Shown: in pieces, positions 10,716-22,400 of the stretch
Position numbering within the stretch: position 1 is the first letter of the stretch
How the letters are laid out: each line of letters opens with the position of its first letter
Assembly (NCBI GenBank): GCA_963556495.2
Contig: OY747707.1
Coordinates: 34,925,371 to 34,989,370, forward strand
Origin: Valencia hispanica
Taxonomy: Eukaryota; Chordata; Actinopteri; Cyprinodontiformes; Valenciidae
DNA length: 64,000 nt
Direction: 5' to 3'
Notes under the pieces: generated by a model
Told to the model about the DNA's origin: nothing
The model's database searches: none
The model's input: the letters and a program-made list of their open reading frames with translations, nothing else
Program-made: the position numbers and the translations under genes

Positions 10716-12009
10716 GAAGCATTAATATTTGAATTCCCATGCCACCTTTTTATATAGTTGTCTGTGTAAAAACTGAAAGGTGAAGCTATAAAGCTATAAT
10801 CACTGCCTAAAAAACACCAGAGTGTAAAGTTTTCCAATTAATGAGAAAGATGCGCATAGGTTAGAAAAAAAGCCGCCTTCCCAGTTATGAAACTTTAAAA
10901 CCAAGATTTTAAATTCATAAAGTTAGGATGAATCGAGCTCTTCTTTGCGTGCGGTTTATACACCAGAAGAGTGTAAAATCTGTTCATACTTTTGAACTAT
11001 AAGGCGCATTGGTATTTCAAATGAAATGGGTTTTTTTTAAATACCAAAAAATGTTTTAAGGCATCAGTAAATATAGAAACGGCCTATTTGTAATACAAAT
11101 CTGTTTAAGGAGAAATTTCAGCTCGCAAAGTAACTATTTCCACATTTTTTTATGTGAAGATTGTTTTTCCCCCCATATCTAAATGATCATTCGGTATTTA
11201 AGAGTGCGTTCAGAAAATTAAAGGGACCTAAAAAAATAAAAGTAATTTGCTTCAAAGAAAACCTTGAGCAAAACATTGAAATATGTAGGTAGGCCATGTT
11301 TTCAGCACGTTTACCTCAACGTGAAACGGATTTATACATAAAATCGCAAATGTTTCGGCAATAAAAATCTAATCTTTAAAAAAATAGCATTTCCTTATAT
11401 AAAGGATTATAGATTTTTAAATAAAAAAAATGAACAGGCCGGATAAAGGCCGGAGTAGAAATAAATGCAGTAACATGTAGCCTACAAAATATCGATAAAG
11501 CCCGCAATATACGTTACGAAAAGCCTGATTCTCATTGATAATGTAATGATTTAATAAAAAAGCAAAAAAAGTTTTCATTTAGATATGAAAGTAAAGTTTA
11601 ATATGCGTTAGGCAGGCGTTCCCAGACTAGTTCTGGTTATTTTCCATTTCACACAAATATAAGTTTAGAAAAACAGAACGGGGAAAAAGGCAAAAAAAGA
11701 AAAAAATTATATATAGGCTTAGCCTTTTGGAGTCAAAATTGAGATTATCGTCAGTAATATTCTGGGAGCACATAATGCATGAAACGCTTTTCAATCCAAC
11801 TGCCCTTAAAATGGAGTCTGGTAGAGGCAATGGGATAAGTTACAAAACCCGCGGGGTTTTATGTAACTGCAGACTGCTATACATTCAGAGGCAATTTTTT
11901 TTAAATCGTTTTGTCGCTTTAGAAGTGCAAGATAAAAAAATTAAATAAAGGACCGTCACAATGAAACCCAGTTTCATGCGTACATTTTTAAAGGGGAAAA
12001 AAAAAAAGA
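9991..12009. other. Intergenic, trim13 to miR-16; no gene seen
   Basis: AT-rich sequence with no long frame and no recognised transposon. Human KCNRG lies next to TRIM13 on the same strand; I found no potassium-channel tetramerisation-type coding sequence here. An (AT)n tract lies at 10680-10711. Confidence 0.6.
10680..10711. repeat. (AT)n microsatellite
   Basis: About 16 AT units without interruption, directly readable. Confidence 0.95.
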
Positions 12010-12147
12010 ACGAATTTAATGTTTAAATCAGATGCTTATGATCCAGTAGTTGGAATAAAATGCTTCAACCCTTGCAGTGATCAGGGCATCATCTCGGCAG
12101 AGGCCATGCAGGCCCCGATGAACGCTTCTCTTCCAGTGGCTGTCATT
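12010..12147 (-). other. Candidate 3' exon of the miR-15a/16 host transcript
   Basis: A GC-richer island in AT-rich DNA. On the minus strand a good acceptor (TTTTTCCCATTGCCCCAG) ends at 12148, so an exon would start at 12147. It reads MTATGREAFIGACMASAEMM and then stops after one more codon, too short to call a protein. It is 0.3 kb downstream of miR-16 in the direction of host transcription. The left border is a guess. Confidence 0.3.
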
Positions 12148-12462
12148 CTGGGGCAATGGGAAAAATATCAAGCATCAGCACTTATATCACGTTTTGTATT
12201 ACTTTTGTAAAAAAAAAAAAAAAAGTACTAATAAGAAAACATACAATTAAAGCACATAGATATAGGACTAAAACAAAAACAAACGAGATCAGATAAAGAT
12301 TTTATTTGTCAAATATTAATATACAAAAATAACCCTTAAAATTTTAAAACACAAAATAGTTTGAAAACATTTTTTTTTGCAATAGAAGTAGGCTATGTGT
12401 AATCACCTAGAGGAGAGGGTCTGACAGCATTCAGCTGGTGGGTTTTTGCACTGAGTGAGTGG

Positions 12463-12548
12463 TCAGCTTTGCTTCAGCAGCACGATCAATACTGGAGACT
12501 TCAGCTAGTTTTAACTCCAATATTTACGTGCTGCTACAGCAAAGCAAC
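12463..12548 (-). ncRNA. mir16: microRNA miR-16 hairpin
   Basis: On the minus strand the mature 5p sequence tagcagcacgtaaatattgg (plus AG) occupies 12536-12515. The star arm, ccagtattgatcgtgctgct, starts at 12495 and ends near 12473. The arms pair with a loop of about 19 bases, and the flanks (GCTTTGCTG and GAAGCAAAGC) extend the stem. miR-16 represses cyclin, CDK and BCL2-type mRNAs through seed AGCAGCA. It lies about 230 bases downstream of miR-15a in the same transcript, the conserved cluster order. Confidence 0.97.
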
Positions 12549-12699
12549 CAGCAAATTGGAATTATAAATGCCCTGGAAATGTTTTCGTCATCCTCATTAG
12601 GAAAACAATTATCTGGATAATATTAAACTCAGGCAGCCGATGGTCATCAAAGACATCTAGAGGGACTTGGAAGCTGATCGCTGCATGTTGTATTATTCA

Positions 12700-12775
12700 G
12701 GCTTTATTGCGGCAGCACGGTATGGCCTGCATCTTAGAGTAACCCACAAACCATTCTGTGCTGCTACAACACCAC
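12700..12775 (-). ncRNA. mir15a: microRNA miR-15a hairpin
   Basis: On the minus strand the mature 5p sequence tagcagcacagaatggtttg (plus TG) occupies 12766-12745. The star arm, caggccataccgtgctgccg (plus CAA), occupies 12729-12707. The loop is about 15 bases. The base after the shared AGCAGCACA block is G, giving the fish-type AGAATGG rather than the human ATAATGG; the seed is unchanged. It is first in the cluster, before miR-16. Confidence 0.97.
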
Positions 12776-12827
12776 CAGAAGTTAAGTGCAGTCCATCCGC
12801 TCCTTCTCTTCAGCATTTTGCACTTGC

Positions 12828-12947
12828 CTTGATGTCCACGCTTTCACATCTGCATGTCTACAGATGAATTCATCTAACTAAGAAGGTGGAGATGATCAGC
12901 TTCCATGTCTTCTGTCTACATCTTCAGTAGGCAAAGAGGATCTCCAT
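12828..12947 (-). other. Candidate host-transcript exon with a GC donor
   Basis: On the minus strand a strong acceptor (CTTTTCTTTTTTTTCAG) ends at 12948. After 120 bases, the sequence CATCAAG is followed by GCAAGT, the strict consensus that functional GC-AG introns use. Spliced to 12147, this would place both microRNAs inside one intron, as in mammalian DLEU2. The pairing is inference; no transcript data are available. Confidence 0.3.
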
Positions 12948-15568
12948 CTGAAAAAAAAGAAAAGGACAATTCAGTCTGTGACTTCTGCTAAAGAAATCTA
13001 TCCTATTCTGGAGAACTTTTACTAAAGTCGAATGACTGGCTGCAGCAGTTTAGTCACAAGGAGCCAGCTGTCATGTTGGCTTGATGACGATGAGGTCCAG
13101 CCTCTCCACAGAACAGTGCAGTTCCTTCTTTCTAAACTCAAAAACTATTTCTTCATGTAGGTTGCTTAATGCACAAAGGCATCATGTTGAAAGAATGGGG
13201 CCTTTCCCAGACTGTTGCCACAATGCTGGAAGTAGTGTTGACAAAGATGGTCTTTATGCGATGTAGTACAAGGATTCCCCAAAAGCTTGGAGATGTGTTT
13301 CCACTGGCCACATGGCACAACAAAGCCATTTCATATTGTGACGTCAAGTATTTTCCAGATAACTAAATCCAGATGCATCGATCACAGATTTTCGAATACC
13401 GATTTCCAGTTTGCTTTGAGGTCTGATCTCTGTCTGATTCCGACCAATAAAGTATTGCAATATAACATATAGGAGAAATGAATGTATTGCAGGCTCTTCA
13501 ATAGAGGTAGTAGTTTTGAATCTAACAAGAAAATTAAGGAATTGCAACACGGTTCTCTTATGTATCACAGTACAAATCCCTAACCTAACTGATTTGTAAC
13601 AAACAAAAGCAGATCAAAGAACCTGCAGCTTTTTGACGAGTGCAAAAATGGGAAATCCTGGGAGCTCATGGTTTTGGTGCTTTACTGAGTAGAAAATCGT
13701 ATTTGGGGGGGTGGATGATTGGACAATTCTAATCTCTTGGATTATTGATTGGTGCACCTTTAGATTACTTTTTTTTTTAATGCATCAAATGATCAGTAAA
13801 ACCCAGACAACGACATAAGTGCTTCTCCAAAAAACCCAAACAACAGCTTCATAATCTTACAAAACAGGACACACACACTGCTTTGTATTAACTCAGCTAC
13901 ATTAACCATTCCAAACCTAGTGACAAATTCATTTCTAAACGCATAACAAAAACAAACAAGCAAAGTAATCACAAGGTAGTGTAGCGTGTCTTTAGGTGGT
14001 TGACAACAGTCCGAATGCAACGTCCCTGTACCAGGATATTAAGCGTGATGACTAACAGAAACCCTTATGAGGAAGGTGAAGGTTATATTTAGACATTTTA
14101 AATAAACTAGTCTGCTTAAAAAAGAAGAAGTAATCCAATGAACAACCATAGAAAAAGTGAGAGATTTATTTGTTTGAATATGTAACTGAAGAGGATGACA
14201 TCCACCGCTCAAAAACTAACCAGGAATGTGTTATTAGAATACATCATAATACATCTATTTAAAAAGAAGAAAGAAAGTGTCATGCCTTCTTGAGAAATAA
14301 AATATTCAAGTGAGCAATTCTAATCTACTTGAAGTTTAGTTATTTAACACTCCTAAACCTGACTGAAGTCCCGTTGGAGTTAGGCTGTGGTGAATGTGTT
14401 GCCACTAGAGGTCTCAATGGACCAGTGATTAGGACTTTACTCTGAGGTGGATTCAATAGCCAGAATCTAATAAGATCACATCTAATTTGTCTTTATAATG
14501 TTACAGGGAACTAATAGGAGGTCGTTCTGTTAGCACAAACTCCAGAACATCTTACATGATTGATTCATTTATTATAGTAAAGCCAAATTTAAAGCTGTTG
14601 CACCAGGTTAACTCAGGTATTGATTTGACTTAACACCTATACTATCTGACAATCTAAAGGTTGTAAAACTAAGTACATTTTATTGCATAAAGGGAAACTA
14701 TATTCCCTTATCAAAACCGGGCTTCTATATGCTGCATGCCACTGTCCCAGATATCAAAATTACAGAGCAGCTATGTACATAATATAATGTTTAAGTCAAC
14801 AACGGATTTCAATACACAACTTAATTTCGATCTGATGTTTGGTACAGCTTGGAAATATAGAAAAACGTTTAAACAGTTTATGACAAAATTGGAATTTTAA
14901 AACTCATCATCCTCACCTGACTATTGTCCAACAGTTAACAAATACGCTATATTAATCTTTATCATTAACACTTTAATAAAGAGCATTCGTAAAACATGAA
15001 AAGTGTGTTTTAAATTTGTTAGTTATGGGCGTCTTTTCCTACCTTAAGGCATAAATGCTTTCTCAAACAATGACACGCATCAGAAATTTATTAGGTGACA
15101 AAATGTCAGACCAGACTGCTTCAACAGCTGTATTAACACCCTGGTACTACAGACAGTAGCACAGTGTGTGAAATACACTGAGGACCAATGAGTTCAGCCT
15201 GTTAACCCCATTGGGCTTATATTGTGGATGACGAAAGCAGAACATTCAAAAAATTATTTTAACCACTCAATGGGAGTAAACAGTAAAAATAAAAATAAAT
15301 TCTCACCAGACTATTTTATGAAAACCAATTCTAAAAAGCAGCAGAAAGAATTTATGAGTTTGGTAAATGTACCAAATAGAGAAAAACAAAAAAACTCCTT
15401 AATAGATTATATAATAAAAATGCTGATAAGCATCACAGCACTATCCTAAAAGTGTAGAAAACCTGAGCACAAAAGACATCCAGCTTTTGCCATACTGTAG
15501 TTCCATTAAAACTCTACATCCAGGAATTAGGAAGATTCTGTATGAATGGGTCATATGGATCTAGTCTA

Positions 15569-15602
15569 GGGGGGGGGGCCCCCCCCCCCCCCCCAAAAAA
15601 AA
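15569..15602. repeat. G10-C16-A8 homopolymer junction
   Basis: Ten G (15569-15578) run directly into sixteen C (15579-15594) and then eight A. The G and C runs are self-complementary. Such a junction is rare, and an assembly or sequencing artefact is possible. Confidence 0.85.
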
Positions 15603-18128
15603 CCAACGGTACATCTCCTGTACATATGCAATAGATTAGCTGCAAAGTCAAACAATATCAGATGCCAAAATAAAAATCCACACAAAATACAACCTTAAAT
15701 TTTTGAAGAAAGGGGAAAATGCTTTCCCTCAAATAAGCAAAGTGTTGTCCACTTACTTTTTGTTTCCAGAATAAAAAAAATAAAAATAGTTGATGCATTT
15801 GTCGCCCTCCACCCCCCAAAAAGAAGTCATTTTAAGCTATTCTGCATCACTCGCATATACCCATGTAGTTAAGTTAGGCTAAAATGCACAACATCCCCCA
15901 TCAAAAAGCACACCGAGTCAAGTCACAGTAAAAAACAACAACACTGCAACACTGCATGGAAAGTATGTGCACCCAAACACAAATGATGTGAGATTCATTT
16001 ACTGTGTTTAGAAAAATATCTAAGCACTTATCCTAAAAAAAAAGAAAAGCTTCTTGATGTGGATTTGGGGTGTTTTCTTTTTCTGAGCTAATAATTACAA
16101 AAGAAAAATATTTCATATCTTACAAAACAAAACTAGTCCTTTAATGGACCCTGGAGAGCTGCATGTGGGGAAAAAAAGTGTCTCAGTAAAGGAGGAAGCT
16201 GCATGCATGTAAATTTTAAACTGAAGTTCCAACAAATGTTTCACCTTGCTCATCAGGTGAGCCAAATCATTTCCTTAAATACTAATAATTGCTTTACAAG
16301 TCTAGTTGTAAACCCTTCTCATGAATGACTAACCTCCCCTTTTCTTCTTCTTCTCTCATTTAAGGAAGCGTGCTCGGACAAGTCACCTTCGCCGCTCAGC
16401 CTTTTTAACCCATTCCTGACACTTGCTCCCTACACAATGACCTCAAAGAGTCACCTGACCCTGAGGCTGAAAGGTCAAGTAACCTCCTCCACCCTGCTGG
16501 GTTCAGGGACATCGACATGACAACCCGTCACCACCCCACATCAAGTGGTCTGGGCTGGCCACTTCTGGCCGCGGTTACAGACTTCTACCTGCACAAGCAC
16601 AGACATTATCTGGGAACATAATCCTAATCTAGCCACATAAAAAGATCTATGGTAGAAAAAAAAAAATGACTCATAAATACAATGAGAGAGACATAGACTT
16701 ATCCGTTTTTACTCGGGTGTGCATTTACAATAAAATCAGGTGCTTTTGGAAGAAAAAAAAATTAAATCTGAGCCAGATTAACGCCAGCTGTTTGGGGAGT
16801 TAAATTTACATGTACAAGTTTAGGTCACAATAAATAAATACAAAAATGCACTGAAAAAAACAACAACAAATAACCGTGTTCTGCTTCATGCTGAAATGGG
16901 AAGCCTTAGTCAAAGAAAAGTCAGCAACATTTGCACAGCCAGTGAAACAGTAAAAGTTCAGGTTTTTAGTAGGTGAGAGACACATGGACTAATTTATACC
17001 ATGAGACAAGTGGTAGGATCTTCCTCTTCGTGTACACACTAACATTTCAGTGTACTGTAAAGTGTAACTGTGATACTTGAGACTTAAAATGCATTTATTA
17101 ACAAGTGTAGATTTGTAAAGAAAAACCTGGAAGCAAAACAACAAAAAATCATTTTTTTCCTCACTGGCAGCAAATATTTCACTGAAAAATGACAGACTGC
17201 TTTGCTAATGAAATTGTCTTATATCATTACAGAACATTTCTGTAAAATGTACCACTAGTTAAATATTTTTGGCAGATCCGGGCTGCAAATGTAAGGCTTC
17301 CCCAAGGACTTAACACCTTTTCCTCTAAATACATCAGTTTGCCCACAATGAGTCAGGTGAAATGTTTGAATCCAAACACTCAACAAGTAGGACCTCTCCC
17401 ACCATGTGAGGACTAATTTTGCCTCAGAAAATAGATTTCTGAGCTTTCTGACAATTACCAATTTCATTTGAGTCATCTGAGGGGTCCTCTTATTCTTACA
17501 TAAAACAAAGAGGCAAAGAAACTGGATGGAGACAACATCGCTCACAAAGTCCACATGTATGACCAGGAGACTCAGTTAACATTCAAGCAATCAACAGGCA
17601 CCTTAAAAAATGAAAATAAAAAGAATAAAAAGTAAAACATGTCCTGACCTCCCTTTTTTGGCATCCCTGCAAATCACGACTTGCAAAATAATAGCAATGT
17701 TTAAAATAGGATGACATTGAGTGTGCTGCATTTGCAGACTACCATATGCAAGTGGGGCAAAAGAGGAAGCAAAGCAAAAAAGTGTGAGAGTAGGCTCACA
17801 CGCCCATTCATTTCTGCAGTAATTACTGAAACACAACCTCAAGTGTCATAAAAAAAAAACAGATAAATAAAAAAATAAGAAAATAAAAACCTGGGGTGAT
17901 TACAAGTGTAGGAAAGTGAGTATTTGCCCCACTTGTGCTCTAGCAGCTTTTGGGGGAAAACAATGACACCCCTATGGAGACTTTAAATGTGTTAGCCTTT
18001 ATACTATTTTTATATATACACATGTACACACACTCACAATAATGTGATGGTGCAATTATAAGCTGTACAATTACAAAAATGCATAGCTGTTCCAAATTTG
18101 GCCCAACAACCTGTCTAGCTCTGTACTG

Positions 18129-18152
18129 ACACACACACACACACACACACAC
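18129..18152. repeat. (AC)n microsatellite
   Basis: About 12 uninterrupted AC units. Confidence 0.95.
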
Positions 18153-18269
18153 GCATTTCAACAATTAATACAACAGTGATGACAAAAGTGAATATAATAT
18201 AGAACTAAATTAATTTAAACTCTCAAAGCAAAATGATCAATATATTATACCGAACTACGGGCAAAATTT

Positions 18270-18289
18270 TATATATATATATATATATA
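18270..18289. repeat. (TA)n microsatellite
   Basis: About 10 uninterrupted TA units. Confidence 0.9.
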
Positions 18290-21200
18290 AAATAGCATCT
18301 TGTTTACTTATAGTGCCAGGACAAAACTAAAAATATGGAAATAAGCATTCTTAATTTTTTCATGGGTTAAAAGAAACATTTTCAGATAAGATTTTTATTA
18401 TACCAATATAGTATCCAAAAACCTAAACCCACAAAAACACCATGTGTGTTTTGCTGCAACTGCTTCTGCTGGTCACCAAATTATCACATAAAGTTTAATA
18501 ACTTAACTTTCAGTAAAAAAATAATAAAAAATTCTTACTTTGGGACTATGGTTTTGAACATATTCAATTCATGTCTCATTAAATCATCACATACACAACT
18601 GACAGTAACTTATATTGCTAAAAAATTCTAATAAATCACATTTGAACATTTTAAATGAGTAGCACTAAATTTTTGATACATTGACGATAAGGCTATTTTA
18701 GGAATAATAAAAAAGCTTGTACAAAACATGTAAAAAGCATGCAAGGACTTATAAGTATAAGTTCATGCAGAGTCGCCACAACTGATATGACCCTGAACTA
18801 ACATCATGCAAAAGAACAAACTTTTTTCTTACGATTGCATCTTACAATTCTGCAGTTTCAGTAAATCCTTAACACCCCCCAACAAAAAAAGTACTGTCTC
18901 AGTGATTACAGAACTTGAATTATGTCTGTAGGAAAAGTGACTGACAATGTGACAGCTTCTGTTTTATGCAAATCAGATGCAGAACTGAAACCAGGGCCAG
19001 TACCTGGAAATGAACCAACAAGACCCATGAAAACTGTTCCTGTCAAAACAAATTTAAATACTATAAAGTTTATGCTGAGTAGTGCAGAAAGAAGGGTGTG
19101 TGCAGGGAGGGGGTTCTCTGCAGTCTGGCTACAAACACATGTGAGCAAATGGAAGAAGAGAGGAACAGTTACACCAGGAAATGGGGGTGGGAGCCCATTT
19201 TGCCAGAGGGGTCTGAGAAGACAGAATGATGAGTCACAGAATGTCATGCTAACAGTCTGAAACTGTGCATTTAAAGGACAGTGAAACGGTGCTCCACAGA
19301 GAGAGTGAAAAGGCAAAGGGTAGAGTGGGAACATAAACCTGTAGCATTTAAAGAAAGATTATCACCACAGAGTGGAATATTATGGACCAACATTAGCACA
19401 CCTTTCTTAACAAAAGTAGCCATCTAACATGCCTAGGAACACTAGATACCTCTTGAAAAAGTAGGTTGCAACAGTATAAATACTTATGACTCCTTATTGT
19501 AATAATTCATTTTTAATATATTCTGTAATAAACATAGGTAAACTATGTGGAATGAAAATATTGATGTATTACTTCAGCAAATTGAAATTAATTTCAGTAA
19601 TGTTGCCATCCCTGACAAATAAAGGCACCCCTTCAAATTCACCCTTTCGTATTTCAGTAAACGAACCGATACGTCTGGCTGCAAAATGTCTAATGTGTTT
19701 TTTGTATACACATGACACCCTCCGTGCAGGTCAGCACTTTTCTTCTTTTTTTAACATTTTGTCTGTGGCATGTCTGCAATTTTGCCTCCTAAGCAACAAT
19801 ATGGGTAAAATGACAAAACATCACCAGGAGGGCTTTAGCCTTAATGTATAGATACAAAAAGTGTTATGAAGCCCCTCAGAAGAGCATTTTGACAACTTGA
19901 TGTCAATACTGTCTCGTCACTAATTTACACCACATCTAGCTAGAGTCAAGTCAGGTGTGTTGATGTTTTACTACTTCTTTATATTCATGCTGTTCATCAC
20001 AATTACTAATAATAAATATGACAATTTTTTTAATTTAACATAAGCTTTAGAGATCTTTGCATAGTAGTCAGCATAATTTTACCACAAGGATACAATGAGA
20101 ACTTGGCGCAAATTCAAGGGATTTACACCTTTTGCTCCATATAAGCACAGTTTCTAAACCATATAGTCACACACGCCATACACTTTAAGATAGCAACAAT
20201 ATTATTCCAAGTGGCCTTCATCCTGACCCTGATATTTAAGTTTTGTTAAGTCAGACACAGAGTGCAACTGTACAATAACTTACTTGCCGTGAGTTCAGAA
20301 CAATTTTCCATCACAGCAGATCAGCCAGTCTGTCTCTGAACAAAATGCCCACAAAGAAAACCAAAATCTTACTAGATGAGGCAAGCAGTTTCACAATGAA
20401 TATGCTGCTCCAATTCAGAAACAGCCATTAAATTAAAGATTCACATGCAAATACTAATGAGGACAACAGCACTGTTTAGCCATATTTCTATTAAACTCCA
20501 GTGTGTCATGTATTTAAAATGATAGAAAAATATATATACACAAGTACACTTCCAGATGTAACAAGAAACAAAAAGGCAGTTGAAGTTTAGAGGTGGCTGC
20601 CTGGCCATTTTTTAGGCATTTTAGTTATTTCTTTTAATTACCTCCAAGTGTATTTCACTGTTGACATTAGTTTCTCTGAATAAATAAAAACTATAAAAAC
20701 AGAAAAAGGTCACATTACGCAACACATCAAACCGATCTCCACTTGCAAGGAAGTAAAAGGGGCGGGTTCAGACGATCAAATACATAGAGCTCCCATTTTT
20801 CCTCATTTCCAGAAAAAGAGGTAAAAATAAAATATAGAGTATATATATAGCTGCATAATATAATCGCCTCTAAGGGTGTTATGATGATGAATGACTCGGT
20901 TCACTCAAACCACGAGGTATTCTGCGTACACTTAAAACTAATCAATGTTCAGGAGGGCATACAAAAAGTGCAGCGATGCTTAAATGGGCGAAAAAGGGCA
21001 AATGGAAGCAGAAAGCAACGCCCAAAAAGTGTTCATCTAAACCAAAAATCTCGACATCGAAGAGAGGCGGGAGAACAACCGAAATCTGTTTTTTCTTCTT
21101 CTCAATTTACAATATTAATCTCAATTCGTAACATCGTTTCTGATCATGACAAGTACTCGTAACGTTAAAGGCTGCTGCAATTGAAGTGAATTCGTCTGAA

Positions 21201-22108
21201 GTTGCCATCTCCGATTGCTGTCACTTGGCGCAGAGCCACACAGATCACCCGAAGGTATTCGCATATTTTCAACAGACAAAAAAGAAAAAAAGTGAGAGTG
21301 CGAAGCGTTTGATATGATTAAATTACAGTGAAGTAGCATTAGTAGACGAATTTTTACTCATGTTATCCACAATCTTGGAACTTAAAATACACCTATATTC
21401 TTCTTATTTTGTAATTATTGTCATTACTGACGTTGATTTCATAAAACTATATAATGACAAACTTACCATGTCTAACCCCAGAAAGTCCGCATATTGCAAT
21501 TCACAAACCCGAACAAAATGTCTGCCTTTGCGAAAAAAGATCGTTAACATTAAGTTACTACAAAAAGCACAGTGTCCGTCCCGGTCTTTCATTTTGATTT
21601 TTTTTTTCCCTCCCAGGCCATTGCAAGTGCCGTGTGCATTTGTTGACACTACCGACTCTCCGACTCGAACCTGGCAGCTTCTGCGCCTCCCGCTCAAAAC
21701 TGGCCAATGCACAAAAAAAAAAAAAAATCTCCAATAAAGCTCAACTTTCACTAATAACACTAAAGTTAAAGTACCTCCTTGTTGTGACTTAAAAAAATAA
21801 AAATAAACAAACCTGTGTATTTTATTTTACTGAAGTGGTCTCCATCACCCTTTGGATTAAATAATCCACTGTAAGAGCGCATTTCCCCCTCTACCATCAC
21901 AGCGCAGCAAAGTCAGAAATCTCTCTTTGAGGTAGCACGCTAAGCTAGCCTGCTAACCGCTCGGTACTCCTGCTGCCAACACTGGCCAAACAGCTAACGT
22001 CTCCCCGCCACGGTCGGGCTCCCTCCCGTTTTCCACGCATTTCCTCTTCTTAACTCCGCTCGAATTACCGGAATAAAAACGTATGTTCACATCTGTGGCT
22101 ACAAATAC

Positions 22109-22400
22109 CTGTGTTCCAGCTGAAATAAAGGATTTTCTTCTCTAAAAACGCAGTTTGGGTTTTAACCACTTGGCTTCTTCTCGCCCCCCCTCCAACTCTC
22201 TCTCTCTCTCTCAGTCTCAGCGACAGCTCTCTATATTCGCAGCAGCATCCTCTCCCCGCAGCTGTTGAGGCAATCGCTGCTCACTCGAAAATGGCGCCGA
22301 AAGATACACTCCTCATTCAAATTCGATAGAGCCTCCAATTCCTCTTATTGGCTGAATGCGAAGCGGATTTAGCGCAGCTGATTGGACGTTGAAAATGCAC
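22109..22400 (-). promoter_or_regulatory. CCAAT/YY1-type promoter and first exon candidate of the miR host
   Basis: Two ATTGG motifs (CCAAT on the minus strand) lie near 22349 and 22380. A YY1-like AAAATGGCGCC lies at 22288-22297 and the GC content is raised. A CT repeat is at 22198-22213. On the minus strand a candidate first exon would run from about 22270 to 22109, ending ACACAG followed by GTATTT. The region may be bidirectional, as the DLEU1/DLEU2 promoter is in human; the plus side shows no recognisable exon. Confidence 0.5.

Larger units (their letters stand above)
12951..22108. other. Long interval without coding exon or transposon
   Basis: About 9 kb of AT-rich sequence. Frames of up to 142 codons exist (around 18.9-19.3 kb on both strands) but resemble no family. 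No Tc1-like copy is seen, in contrast to the DNA on either side. A GC-richer patch at 16370-16620 has a minus-strand acceptor-like GTGCTTGTGCAG and might be a host exon. The interval also includes simple repeats near 15.57, 18.13 and 18.27 kb. Confidence 0.5.
12010..22285 (-). ncRNA. Predicted miR-15a/miR-16 host transcript (DLEU2-like)
   Basis: The two microRNAs need a minus-strand primary transcript. The only promoter-like region to the right before transposon-rich DNA is at 22.11-22.40 kb, with minus-strand CCAAT boxes. In mammals the host is the long non-coding DLEU2, transcribed towards TRIM13 in exactly this orientation. No coding frame of interest was found inside. The limits and exon structure are inferred. 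Confidence 0.4.

Noticed and set aside
18906..19334. 142-codon minus and 112-codon plus frames
   Set aside because: Overlapping frames on both strands with no recognisable motif; no nearby promoter or splice pattern supports either.
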